A stretch of DNA of 64,000 bases from contig NC_015589.1 in the NCBI RefSeq assembly GCF_000215085.1, positions 3,422,120-3,486,119 on the forward strand, written 5' to 3'. The notes beneath the pieces were generated by a model. That model made no database searches. It saw nothing but the letters and a program-made list of their open reading frames with translations, and was not told where the DNA came from. Source of the DNA: Desulforamulus ruminis DSM 2154. GTDB taxonomy: Bacteria > Bacillota > Desulfotomaculia > Desulfotomaculales > Desulfotomaculaceae. Within the stretch, counting starts at the first letter, position 1. Every line of letters starts with the position of its first letter. This document shows, in pieces, positions 8,368 to 16,829 of the stretch. The position numbers and the translations under genes are program-made.

Positions 8368-9547
8368 TGATTTCCCTTTCAGCTTGTTCCCAATGGGTTA
8401 CAGCTTTCAGAAGAGGTCCTTGTATTTTTGATTGTGCTAAATCAGAAATCAGAACCACTTCTATTTTTTTTAATACCCGGCAGATCATAAAGGCTTTATG
8501 GGGTCCCAGGCTAAAGCCTTGTTGTTTAAACCGTTCCAGCACATCCTCCGGTTTTTGCGCTTCCTGCATCCATTTTTGAAACAGCGGTTCTCCCATGCCG
8601 TCCCGGCATTGAGCCACCAGCACAACGGTTCCCCCCGGTCGCACCAATCGCGCGGCATTGATTAACGCCTTTACGGACTGGTACAGGTTCATATCCCGGG
8701 GATACCCCCCCGCACCGGCCAGGACCACGCTTGCCGGTTCCGGCAGCGGCAAGCGGTAAACCTTCCGGCAATAAACACAAGCTTCCTGCCATGACCTTTT
8801 GGGATTGCCGGCAAAAGCTTTTAAAATGCTATTTTCATGATTTAACACCAGATTAACCGCAAAGTCTACACCCACTTGCTCCGCCGCCTGCCAAAATTGC
8901 TCCTGTATGGGATTGCCGGAAGTTTTACCGGGGCCCACCCCCTGTTTTTCCATCATACTATGGTTGGCTTGAATGGTTTTTCGACCGGCCACCCCGGGAC
9001 AAATTAACTTAGGTCCTCCGGAAAATCCTGCTAAATTATGAGGCATCACAGCCCCAACGGTAACTATCATATCGGCTTCAGCCACTTTTTCATTAACCAG
9101 GAGTTCGCTTCCATCCTGTAAAAAACCCATGGATACCAGGTTGCTGTCACAATTGTGATTGATAAACCGATAACAATCTACCATATCTCCAAAGGACTCC
9201 CGGGTTTCTTCGGGGGTGTTGGGGCGGTGAGCTCCGGTAGCGATCACAAAGGTCAGTTGTTCCCTCTTCAACCCGGCCTCATGGATCTGTTCCAATAATG
9301 GGGGCAGCGCCCATTGCTGGGGAACCGGCCGGGAAATATCCGTTACCACCAGTACGACTTTTTTAGGGTTTTTTTGCCGGATTAAAGTTGTCAGCGAAGG
9401 ACAACCCAGAGGTTCATTGAGAGCACGCATTATTTCCCACTCAGCATGGCCCGCTGCCGGCATTGACGCTCTCACAATATCTACGATGTGTTGGTCTTGA
9501 ATATTGAGTCCCAGACTCTCCTTGCCGTAGTTAAAGACCAGCTTCAA
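8300..9547 (-). CDS. larA: Nickel-dependent lactate racemase
   Basis: Cytoplasmic racemase that interconverts D- and L-lactate (or a related 2-hydroxyacid) with the nickel-pincer nucleotide cofactor. The key residues match LarA: DISRP near residue 75, GAHRP near 108, and MPHNLAGFSGGPK followed by ANH, with the spacing His-10-Lys-16-His identical to the cofactor lysine and histidines of Lactiplantibacillus LarA. TTG at 9547 lies 6 nt after GGGAGGA, whereas the upstream GTG at 9562 is inside that ribosome binding site. The cofactor-building genes larB, larC and larE are not in the window. Lactate is a main electron donor for sulfate reducers, so a racemase fits. Its 3' end overlaps the convergent deacetylase gene. 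Confidence 0.9.
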   Translation of the reverse strand: MKLVFNYGKESLGLNIQDQHIVDIVRASMPAAGHAEWEIMRALNEPLGCPSLTTLIRQKNPKKVVLVVTDISRPVPQQWALPPLLEQIHEAGLKREQLTFVIATGAHRPNTPEETRESFGDMVDCYRFINHNCDSNLVSMGFLQDGSELLVNEKVAEADMIVTVGAVMPHNLAGFSGGPKLICPGVAGRKTIQANHSMMEKQGVGPGKTSGNPIQEQFWQAAEQVGVDFAVNLVLNHENSILKAFAGNPKRSWQEACVYCRKVYRLPLPEPASVVLAGAGGYPRDMNLYQSVKALINAARLVRPGGTVVLVAQCRDGMGEPLFQKWMQEAQKPEDVLERFKQQGFSLGPHKAFMICRVLKKIEVVLISDLAQSKIQGPLLKAVTHWEQAEREIIKRHGSNYRMVILPQAELVFPL

Positions 9548-9632
9548 AAAGAATCCTCCCACCTGTTATTTTCTCCGTCTTAATAGCGCGTTAAAGATCA
9601 AGCAGATAAACGACGCACAACCGTAAAAAAAT

Positions 9633-9734
9633 GGAACATGGATTGAACGGGTGATACAGATTTACGCGGATTTTATTTAAAGATGATTAAATCCGTAAAA
9701 ATCCATGGAAATCCGCAAAATCCTTGTTCTATTC
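9633..9734. repeat. CGGATTT-rich palindromic intergenic repeat, copy 1
   Basis: About 100 bp between larA and htrA, starting GGAACATGGATTGAACGG and ending ATCCTTGTTCTATT. The left half carries several GGATT units and the right half their complement AATCC, giving an imperfect dyad. Three related copies lie at 24084, 26791 and 57016. This copy is the most diverged. Confidence 0.75.
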
Positions 9735-9756
9735 TCTTCCATTCTTTAGAAAATTA

Positions 9757-9803
9757 GGGGCTGCGCAGCAGAAACCTTTCCGGGTTCTTTTTGCATCAGC
9801 CCC
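9757..9803. repeat. GGGGCTG...CAGCCCC hairpin repeat, copy 1
   Basis: Ends GGGGCTG and CAGCCCC pair, and an inner AGAAACC/GGGTTCT stem forms around TTTCC. The same element recurs at 28607-28652, also preceded by GTTCTATTCTCTT, so it may be a companion of the CGGATTT repeat. It sits just after the htrA stop codon on the minus strand and could act as a transcription end. Confidence 0.65.
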
Positions 9804-9825
9804 CTGTTTATGGCGTTCCTTATTT

Positions 9826-10965
9826 TTAGTTCATATCGGCCGGTCTTTCCATGGTTGTAATTTTAATTTTTATGGTTTCACCCCGGCGAAAGACCTCTAT
9901 TTCCACTTGAGTTCCTATTTTCTTTTTTTGTATGGTTTTAATTAATTCATCCGGAGTGGCAATCTTGGTCCCGTCTATGGCGGTAATAATATCTCCTTCT
10001 TTTAAACCGGCTTTACTGGCGGGTCCTCCTGAAACCACCCCGCCAATAACAGCACCCTCAGAGGAATTATAATTGAGATATTCAGCCACATCCGGAGTCA
10101 CCGGCTGAATTTGGACTCCTAACCAGGGTCTTCTAACTTTCCCCTCCTTGATGAGTTCATCCAGTACTTCCTTTACGGTGTTGGCCGGAACAGCAAAACC
10201 AATGCCCTGGGCCTCGGCATTAATGGCCGTGTTGATGCCAACCACTTCTCCCTTTAGATTGAGCAAAGGGCCGCCGCTGTTTCCCGGGTTAATGGAAGCA
10301 TCGGTTTGCAGCAGATTATCAAAGGAACGGTTATCAATTTCCACCGGCCTTTCTTTGGCGCTGATAACCCCGATGGTCACCGTATCCTCCAGCCCAAAGG
10401 GGCTTCCAATGGCAATGACCCAATTTCCTACCCGGATTTGATCCGAATCTCCCAGGGGCAGGGTGGGGAACTCTTTTCCGTCAATCTTAATCACAGCCAG
10501 GTCCAGAGCAGGATCCAAACCCACCAGTTTTCCCGAATAGGTCTTTTTATCACCCTTAACCACCACCGTAATGTTTTCTGCTCCTTCAACCACATGGTCA
10601 TTGGTAAGAATATAACCGTCTTTAGAAATAATAAATCCGGAGCCCAATCCGTTTTGATACTGGGGCTGGGAATTTAAGCCGAAAAATTGCCGAAAAAAAG
10701 GATCATTGGAAAAGGGGCTTTCCCGGCCGTCTCCCCCTACCTGAACCAGGGTATTGATCTTTACCACAGCCGGTCCCGCCTGGGCCACAATATCGGCAAT
10801 GGTGTCAGGCCCCACGCCCGGCAGCGCGGCATCCGATACTTTTTCCTGGCTGCCGGCCTGTTCCGGCGCAACCTCCCGGTCCGCTCCACACCCTCCGGCA
10901 AACAGGAGCCCCGGCAACAGGATTAAAACAAGCATTACAACGGCGATTTTTCTCCAGGGCAACAT
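9826..10965 (-). CDS. htrA: HtrA/DegP-like serine protease, lipoprotein-type N terminus
   Basis: Envelope quality-control protease of 379 residues. A hydrophobic N terminus ends LLFAGGC, a plausible lipobox, so it is probably a lipoprotein or otherwise anchored outside the membrane. The trypsin-like triad is visible: His in TNDHVVEG (about residue 121), Asp in DPALDLAVIK (about 153) and Ser in NPGNSGGPL (about 231). One PDZ domain follows (about 290-375), containing GGPASKAGLKEGDII. ATG at 10965 has AGGAGG 6 nt upstream; two earlier in-frame starts lie in or before that site. It is monocistronic. Confidence 0.92.
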   Translation of the reverse strand: MLPWRKIAVVMLVLILLPGLLFAGGCGADREVAPEQAGSQEKVSDAALPGVGPDTIADIVAQAGPAVVKINTLVQVGGDGRESPFSNDPFFRQFFGLNSQPQYQNGLGSGFIISKDGYILTNDHVVEGAENITVVVKGDKKTYSGKLVGLDPALDLAVIKIDGKEFPTLPLGDSDQIRVGNWVIAIGSPFGLEDTVTIGVISAKERPVEIDNRSFDNLLQTDASINPGNSGGPLLNLKGEVVGINTAINAEAQGIGFAVPANTVKEVLDELIKEGKVRRPWLGVQIQPVTPDVAEYLNYNSSEGAVIGGVVSGGPASKAGLKEGDIITAIDGTKIATPDELIKTIQKKKIGTQVEIEVFRRGETIKIKITTMERPADMN

Positions 10966-11070
10966 GATCATCCTCCTAATTTTTATTATGATCAAAACAA
11001 ACAATATATTTACCTTTATTAAAAAAATTAACGGCAATGAAGCGTAATCTTTCTATTTTCTCAAGCAGTT

Positions 11071-11094
11071 AAAAAAAACCCCGGCCGGGCCGGG
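11071..11094 (-). terminator. Rho-independent terminator of the HD-GYP gene
   Basis: On the minus strand CCCGGC-CCG-GCCGGG forms a six-GC-pair stem followed by eight T residues. It begins 4 nt after the stop codon of the HD-GYP gene. Confidence 0.85.
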
Positions 11095-11098
11095 ATTG

Positions 11099-12217
11099 TT
11101 ATAGGCTGCTATTGCTAAAATCCTGCGTTAAATCTGTGCATTCCGGTTCATCCAGGACCCGTTGAATTACTATATTTCGATAGTCCAGAAGTTCAAGCTC
11201 TGTTACCACACTGACCGGTTCTTTTTGACTATCAAACAATATCCTCACCCTGGGGTATAAAGAGGACCCCTTGGAAGTACAAAGCACCACCGCGGTTTCC
11301 CCTGTATTTAATTCTACAATGGTTCCTGCCGGATAAGCGGCTATGTTGGATAGAAAGGGTTCAATCAAATGATAGGAAAAGAGGTAGTCGCCGGCTCCTG
11401 AAATCATTTCATAAGCTTCATAGGGCGGAAAGGCCTTACGGTATACCCGGTCCGCCGTCAAGGCATCATACATATCCACCATACCTGTTATTTGAGCAAA
11501 TTCATGAATTTCTGTGTCCCTTAATCCCTTGGGATATCCTTGCCCGCCGAAACGCTCATGGTGCTGATGCACCACCAACCGAGATAAACTGCTAACTACG
11601 GGATTATTCTTTAATATTTGCAGGCCAAAATCCGGATGGCTCTTTACAATTTCATATTCCTCTACGGTTAATTTACCGGGTTTATCTAAAATCTCCTTAG
11701 GCACAAATATTTTTCCAATATCATGCAGGAGAGCACCCATGCCCAAGTGAAATAGTTTAGCCCGCTCGTAGCCTAAAGCAATCCCTGTCATCAGCGCCAG
11801 CACACAAACATTTACCGAATGGGCAAAAACATAGTCATCCATGGTTCGAATATCCACCAGATTAACCAGTAAACGGGTATTATTTAATAACTGATCAATG
11901 ATTTCATTCACAGTGGTATATATCTTTTCGGATCCCCGGACCGTTCCTCCCAGGGATTTAGTATGTTGGCTTAATATGGCTTTTACTTGTGTAATGGCTT
12001 TAACGCGAGTTTCCTCCGGTATCACATCGTGAATTTCAATATCCGGCAAAAAACCATCATCAATATATAATGAAGGAATGTTTAATAAACGTAATCGATT
12101 GATATATTTTTCATTCAGAATGACTCCGGCGTTCAGCAGAACCACCCCATCACTGTTTCGAATGGGCCGTCCTACCTTCATCCCTGGCTTTAGCTCTGTA
12201 ACTCGCACCCGTCGCAT
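11099..12217 (-). CDS. HD-GYP domain protein (probable cyclic-di-GMP phosphodiesterase)
   Basis: Cytoplasmic regulator of 372 residues. The N-terminal ~110 residues form a DUF3391-like region (VTELKPGMKVGRPI). The HD-GYP catalytic domain follows, with HSVNVC, the metal-binding LLHDIGK (about residue 162), HPDFG, HQHHERFGGQGYPKG (about 217-230, containing GYP) and a late DMYDALTADRVYRKAF block. All expected metal ligands are present, so it is probably active. The C-terminal ~90 residues look like a small beta domain. ATG at 12217 is preceded by GGAGGATGC. It is monocistronic with a strong terminator. Confidence 0.88.
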   Translation of the reverse strand: MRRVRVTELKPGMKVGRPIRNSDGVVLLNAGVILNEKYINRLRLLNIPSLYIDDGFLPDIEIHDVIPEETRVKAITQVKAILSQHTKSLGGTVRGSEKIYTTVNEIIDQLLNNTRLLVNLVDIRTMDDYVFAHSVNVCVLALMTGIALGYERAKLFHLGMGALLHDIGKIFVPKEILDKPGKLTVEEYEIVKSHPDFGLQILKNNPVVSSLSRLVVHQHHERFGGQGYPKGLRDTEIHEFAQITGMVDMYDALTADRVYRKAFPPYEAYEMISGAGDYLFSYHLIEPFLSNIAAYPAGTIVELNTGETAVVLCTSKGSSLYPRVRILFDSQKEPVSVVTELELLDYRNIVIQRVLDEPECTDLTQDFSNSSL

Positions 12218-12442
12218 GATGCATCCTCCATAAAACAGTCACCCTATAAATTCTTCTTTTTCCTTAATATTCCTGCAATAATATTATAATATAATTTTTG
12301 CCGACGATTTGCTAGCCCCATTTATTTAAAATTATGTATCTGTTATCAAGGACTGAGGCACCTAAAACAATTTTGTTTGCACTACATTAGCTATTGATTG
12401 TATTTTAAATATGAAATACCATCCAAAGAGGAGGGGAGAAAC

Positions 12443-13028
12443 ATGAATGCAAAACTAAAGCTTTGCTTTCTCGTTTTTATCTTTCTATTATTCGGCTTGT
12501 GTTTCCATAAACTAGCTCTGAACCGATCTCGGATTGCTTTGCTTAACTCGGGTAATCTACCGGGTGAACACCTCCCAGAAAGTACTGGCCCTCACTTTTG
12601 ATGATGGCCCGGACCCGTGGTATACTCTGCTTATTCTGGATATCCTAAAAGCTTATCACCTACGGGCCACTTTTTTTGTAACCGGAGAAAATGTGGCAGC
12701 AGGAGGTTTCAGCAGCCGTTTCTGACCTGGGAATGCAGGAGGTCCTTTGAATCCTTTGCATTGAAAACAAATCTACTCCTACCCCGGAGAGATAGTGGAC
12801 CGGGTTTTGAGAAAAATTGAACCGGGCAGCATTATCCTGCTGCATGATGGTCTCCTGGATCGCAGTAAAACCGCTCAAGCTCTTCCGCTCCTGCTGAACG
12901 GTCTTAAGAAAAAAGGATATCAGGTTATCCCCCTCACTGAGATGTTGGAAATGGAACAAAGCGAATTTGACTCTTTGGCCCAGGAGCCATTTTATACCCT
13001 AATTAACGAAAGAAAAAAGGTCCTGTAA
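12443..13028 (+). pseudogene. Decayed secreted polysaccharide deacetylase gene
   Basis: An ATG at 12443 with a GAGGGGAG site begins a signal-anchor sequence (CFLVFIFLLFGLCFHKLAL). Near 12560 the frame shifts, and the NodB signature LTFDDGPDPWY with RATFFVTGEN continues in another frame until a stop at 12723. A second stop follows near 12762, and the domain resumes with YPGEIVDRVLRKIEPGSI and LLHDG. The middle of the domain, about 100 codons including the SHxxxH metal site, is missing. With one frameshift, two stops and a large deletion it cannot make an active enzyme. The intact paralogue at 7030 shows what it once looked like. Confidence 0.85.
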
Positions 13029-13102
13029 TAAAAACATTAACCATCCTGCTGCTTGGTATAGACGGTTTATTCTTTAAAATTTTATACGAATCAACATAAA
13101 TT

Positions 13103-13128
13103 AAAAACCCTGCCTGAACGGCAGGGTT
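13103..13128 (-). terminator. Terminator of the apr-qmo operon
   Basis: AACCCTGCC and GGCAGGGTT form a 9-bp stem around 5 nt. On the minus strand a short T run follows, about 20 nt after the qmoB stop. The plus-strand side is also pyrimidine rich, so it may serve the decayed gene on the other side as well. Confidence 0.8.
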
Positions 13129-13147
13129 CTCTTCCTTATGGCTGTTC

Positions 13148-15334
13148 TTAGAATCCCTTCATGGGGTTGGGGCCAAACTCTTCCAGGTCCTCTGAGAACT
13201 TGTCAAGGATGGCCGGCAGTTCGGCATAATCCATGATATTAATTTGCATCATGCGTACCCGGTCGGATTCCAGTCCCAGGCGGTCCAATGTCTCGGAGAC
13301 TTTAGACAGGCGGATCTCTGCAATCTCAGAACCCTTCATAAAGTGGCACTGATAATCTTCGCCATGCTTGCAGCCTAACAGCAGGACACCGTCAAAGCCT
13401 TTGGACATAGAGTCGGCAATCCATACTAGGTTCAAAGAACCCAGGCAGCGAACAGGAACAATCCGTACCCAGGAGTTGTACTTCAGGCGGTTGATACCGG
13501 CCATATCCAGGGCAGGAATAGCATCGTTTTCACAAGCCAGGATCAGAATTCTTGGTTTTTCCTCATCCTCTTCAGGTACCTCTACAGCCTTCACCATGTT
13601 GCCGATCATACCCACCGAGTAGTTTTTGAAAGAGATAATCCGCTCGGGGCAAGCACCCATGCAAGTACCGCATCTTCTGCAACGGGTGGGGTTTGGCAGG
13701 GGATTGCCTTTGGCGTCTTCGTTAATGGCGCCAAAAGGACATTCTTCCGTGCATCTCTTGCACTGGGTGCAGCGCTGTAAAGCAAATTCAGGATAAGACA
13801 GGTCGCCGCTTCTGGGATGAACAGCGGCACCGCCGGCGGTTGATTCAACAACCTGGATCGCCTTTAAGGCAGCTCCGGTGGCATCGCCAACAGCCTTGGC
13901 CATATCCATGGGCGCCCTTACACTACCGCAGGCATAGATACCGGTACGGCGCGTTTCATAGGGGAAGCAAATAAAATGGGAGTCAGGGAAGCCATATTTC
14001 AAATTGGGCAGTTCCGGTCCTTGTCTATATTGCAGATTCAGGATCTTCTCCGCCGCTTCCTGGGTTGCAGCCGCTTCTGCCCCGGCATCGTCCTGAGCGG
14101 CGGCAGCGACAATGGCTTCGGTAGCCTTGTTGCTAGGGATCATGCCATTGGCCAGAACCACTAAATCAATGTCTTCCACCCGGGCATTGCCGCCCAGTAA
14201 AATATCTTCGGATTCCACAACCAGCTTGCCGCCGGCTTCGGTAATTTCTTTAATATCGCCTTTAATAAATATAGCACCGGTTTCCTGTCCGGCTTTATAA
14301 AAATGTTCATATTGTCCGGAACTACGGATATCCTTATAAAAGACATAGGCGGTGGCCTCTGGAGCCAGTTCCTTTAAAATAATGGTCTGTTTCAAGGTTT
14401 CTACGCAGCAGGCAGCGGAGCAGTAAGGCAGACGCTCGGCATCCCGGGAACCGGCGCACTGGATAAAAGCAACCTTTTGCGCTCCGATATTGCCGGCTTT
14501 GGCCATGGCTTCAAAATCAGCATGGGTAATGACATTGGCATATTTGCCGTAACCCAGATGATCCAGATTGGCCACATTGTCTTTGGAACCGGTGGCGAGA
14601 ATAATGGCGCCCACTCTTTCAGCCACAATATTGCCGCCTTGATTAATTTCAGCGTCAAACATACCCGGCCCGCCGGCAATCTTTTCAATCACCGCACCGG
14701 TATATACTTTAATGTTACCGTTGGCTTCAATTTCAGCCACACGACCGGCAACGTTGGGGTCTTCGGGGGTGGTAAAGGGAGCCGCCATGGGGGTGGTTTT
14801 GTAAACTTTGTTTAACCAGCCGCCAAGGGTTGCTTCTTTTTCAACCAAAACCACAGGATAGCCGGCCTTGCCCGCTTCCAGAGCCGCCGTCATACCGGCC
14901 AAACCGCCGCCAACAACCAAAACCGTTTTAGAAAGATCTTCTCCTACATAAGGTTCCGGGACCGTGGCTGCTTTTGCTTTTTCACAACTCATACGAATTT
15001 GGTCTTCAGCCAGCATCTGAGTATCTTCATCATCGGCCTCGTGGACCCAAATGCACTGCTCACGAAGGTTTACGCGGTCAAGAAAAGCTCCGGGAAATCT
15101 AAAAACATCGCCATTCACACGGCTGGAGCAAGCGGCTATAATAACGCCGTCCAGACCTTGTCCTTCAACCTCCGCCTTAATTAAATCAACACCTTCTGCA
15201 GAGCAAAGATAATTGTGTTCTTTGCATACAGGAATTTTATATTCCTTCGCTGCAACTTTGGTTAAAGCCGCTGCATCGAGGGCCTCGCCAATGCCGCAAC
15301 CGGTGCAAAGAAAGAATCCTAGTTTTTTAGCCAT
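13148..15334 (-). CDS. qmoB: Quinone-interacting oxidoreductase subunit QmoB (HdrA/MvhD-like)
   Basis: Cytoplasmic flavoprotein of the Qmo complex that feeds electrons to APS reductase. 728 residues in HdrA-like order: N-terminal Cys region (LCTGCG, CSSRV), FAD-binding VLVVGGGLAGMTAALEAGKA (about 137-156) with a second nucleotide-binding part, then a two-cluster ferredoxin region (CTQCKRCTEECP and CRRCGTCMGACP, about 520-570), and an MvhD-like C-terminal domain with further Cys (LLGCKHGEDYQC). This matches QmoB of sulfate reducers. ATG at 15334 begins 4 nt after the qmoA stop, so the two are translationally coupled. No qmoC follows; a terminator does. Confidence 0.93.
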   Translation of the reverse strand: MAKKLGFFLCTGCGIGEALDAAALTKVAAKEYKIPVCKEHNYLCSAEGVDLIKAEVEGQGLDGVIIAACSSRVNGDVFRFPGAFLDRVNLREQCIWVHEADDEDTQMLAEDQIRMSCEKAKAATVPEPYVGEDLSKTVLVVGGGLAGMTAALEAGKAGYPVVLVEKEATLGGWLNKVYKTTPMAAPFTTPEDPNVAGRVAEIEANGNIKVYTGAVIEKIAGGPGMFDAEINQGGNIVAERVGAIILATGSKDNVANLDHLGYGKYANVITHADFEAMAKAGNIGAQKVAFIQCAGSRDAERLPYCSAACCVETLKQTIILKELAPEATAYVFYKDIRSSGQYEHFYKAGQETGAIFIKGDIKEITEAGGKLVVESEDILLGGNARVEDIDLVVLANGMIPSNKATEAIVAAAAQDDAGAEAAATQEAAEKILNLQYRQGPELPNLKYGFPDSHFICFPYETRRTGIYACGSVRAPMDMAKAVGDATGAALKAIQVVESTAGGAAVHPRSGDLSYPEFALQRCTQCKRCTEECPFGAINEDAKGNPLPNPTRCRRCGTCMGACPERIISFKNYSVGMIGNMVKAVEVPEEDEEKPRILILACENDAIPALDMAGINRLKYNSWVRIVPVRCLGSLNLVWIADSMSKGFDGVLLLGCKHGEDYQCHFMKGSEIAEIRLSKVSETLDRLGLESDRVRMMQINIMDYAELPAILDKFSEDLEEFGPNPMKGF

Positions 15335-15338
15335 TGTC

Positions 15339-16586
15339 TTACCCCCTCACTGTAGATTGAATGGCTTTAATTACAGCGGCTGTTGCACCTTGAACCGTAG
15401 AAGCAACATCTCCCGGTTTCGCTACACAACCGGCAGCGTAGATACCGGGTGCGGAACCGCTTAATACAAAACCATCCACATCGTAGGCTACTGCAGCAGG
15501 AACTTTGGCGGCGGCAGTGGCAGGCGCCATACCGGTAGCCAGAACCACCATATCATACTTCAGTTCGCTGATTTCCTGGGTAATCTGGTTTTCCGACAGC
15601 ACCATAACATCCTTGGTTTCGGCATCTTCCTTAATCTCGGAAGGCTTCCCTTTAATCATGGTGATGTCATATTCCTTAATCTTGTTATAGAAGTCTTCGT
15701 GTTTACCCATGGCCCGAATATCCATGTAGTAAATGGTTACCTTGGCCTCCGGGTACTGCTTCTTAACATAGCTGATTTGTTTCAGGGTAGCCATGCAGCA
15801 TACGGAGGAACAGGCCTTTTGATGGTTTTCATCCCGGGAACCGGCACACTGAACAAAGGCAATATTTTTCGGCTCTTTGCCGTCCGAAGGACGGAGGATC
15901 TTGCCATTGGTGGGTCCGGTCAAGGCAGACAGTCTTTCCATCATAATGTTGGAAATGGCATTGGTTACGGTACCACTGCCGTAATTGGCCAGTTTTTCTA
16001 CGGCATAAGAATCCCAGCCGGTGGCCCAAATAACAGCGCCAACATTGAAATTCATGGTTTTTTCGCCCATATTCAGGTCCACAGCCTTAAATTCGCAGGC
16101 TTCCGCACATTTACCGCAGGAGCTTCCGGTGCAGGCTGTGTTATCAATGATATATTTCATGGGGAAAGCAAAGGGCTGGGGCAGGTAAGCCGCCTTGGTT
16201 TTCGACAGGCCGAAATTAAAATCATCGGCTCTTTCTACCGGGCATACTTCCGCACATTTGCCGCAGCCGGTGCAGCCATCGGTAATATAACGGGGGCGAA
16301 TCTTAACCGTTACGTCAAAGTTCCCTTCCTGACCGGAGATATTTTCAACTTCGGCCAGGGTGATCACTCTGATCCTAGGATTCTTTTTAATTCTTTGAAA
16401 ATTAATTTCCAAACCGCAGTTCGGCGGGCAAAGTTTGGGGAAGTACTCATTAATTTGAGATACCTTGCCACCCAGGTAAGCGTTCTTTTCTACTAAGAAC
16501 ACTTCATAGCCCACTTCAGCGGCTTCAACAGCAGCAGTAATACCACTAATACCGCCGCCAACCACTAATATGCTTTTATTTGCCAT
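15339..16586 (-). CDS. qmoA: Quinone-interacting oxidoreductase subunit QmoA (HdrA-like)
   Basis: Cytoplasmic FAD/iron-sulfur protein of 415 residues, partner of QmoB in electron delivery to AprBA. The N terminus is an FAD-binding fold (ILVVGGGISGITAAVEAAEV). Two cluster sites follow: CTGCGKCAEVCP (about residue 105) and CTGSSCGKCAEACE (about 158), with the additional CPPNC near 64. ATG at 16586 is preceded by GGGAGTGAG; a longer in-frame extension to 16727 has no ribosome binding site and no family similarity. It lies 243 bp after aprA, with a strong hairpin in between. Confidence 0.93.
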   Translation of the reverse strand: MANKSILVVGGGISGITAAVEAAEVGYEVFLVEKNAYLGGKVSQINEYFPKLCPPNCGLEINFQRIKKNPRIRVITLAEVENISGQEGNFDVTVKIRPRYITDGCTGCGKCAEVCPVERADDFNFGLSKTKAAYLPQPFAFPMKYIIDNTACTGSSCGKCAEACEFKAVDLNMGEKTMNFNVGAVIWATGWDSYAVEKLANYGSGTVTNAISNIMMERLSALTGPTNGKILRPSDGKEPKNIAFVQCAGSRDENHQKACSSVCCMATLKQISYVKKQYPEAKVTIYYMDIRAMGKHEDFYNKIKEYDITMIKGKPSEIKEDAETKDVMVLSENQITQEISELKYDMVVLATGMAPATAAAKVPAAVAYDVDGFVLSGSAPGIYAAGCVAKPGDVASTVQGATAAVIKAIQSTVRG

Positions 16587-16767
16587 TTTCTCACTCCCTA
16601 GTCCAATTGTCGGTTGGCTCATGGCCAATGGATAGGTGAATAACCACTCTTTTGAAAACTTTACATACCCTGCCAGAAGAAATGAAAAGCCAGGAGCCTG
16701 TCGGCCACCTGGACTCATGGGCCCCAAAGGCGCGTCGCACCTAGGCCGTTACATTCATTAAAGAGGA

Positions 16768-16791
16768 CCCGTGGCCGTAGTTGGCCACGGG
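16768..16791 (-). terminator. Strong hairpin between aprA and qmoA
   Basis: CCCGTGGCC (16768-16776) pairs perfectly with GGCCACGGG (16783-16791) around 6 nt, about 40 nt after the aprA stop. The minus-strand tail TCCTCTTTAAT is only weakly T-rich, so partial termination or protection of the aprBA mRNA 3' end is more likely than full termination. Confidence 0.55.
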
Positions 16792-16829
16792 CCTTTTAAC
16801 TATTTAATTTATCCAAGGATCAATCTTAA

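Noticed and set aside
15699-16496. 265-codon plus-strand frame opposite qmoA
   Set aside because: Antisense shadow of a conserved iron-sulfur flavoprotein; no start signals.
16587-16727. N-terminal extension of QmoA
   Set aside because: No ribosome binding site at the extended start and no match to QmoA; ATG at 16586 has GGGAGTGAG.
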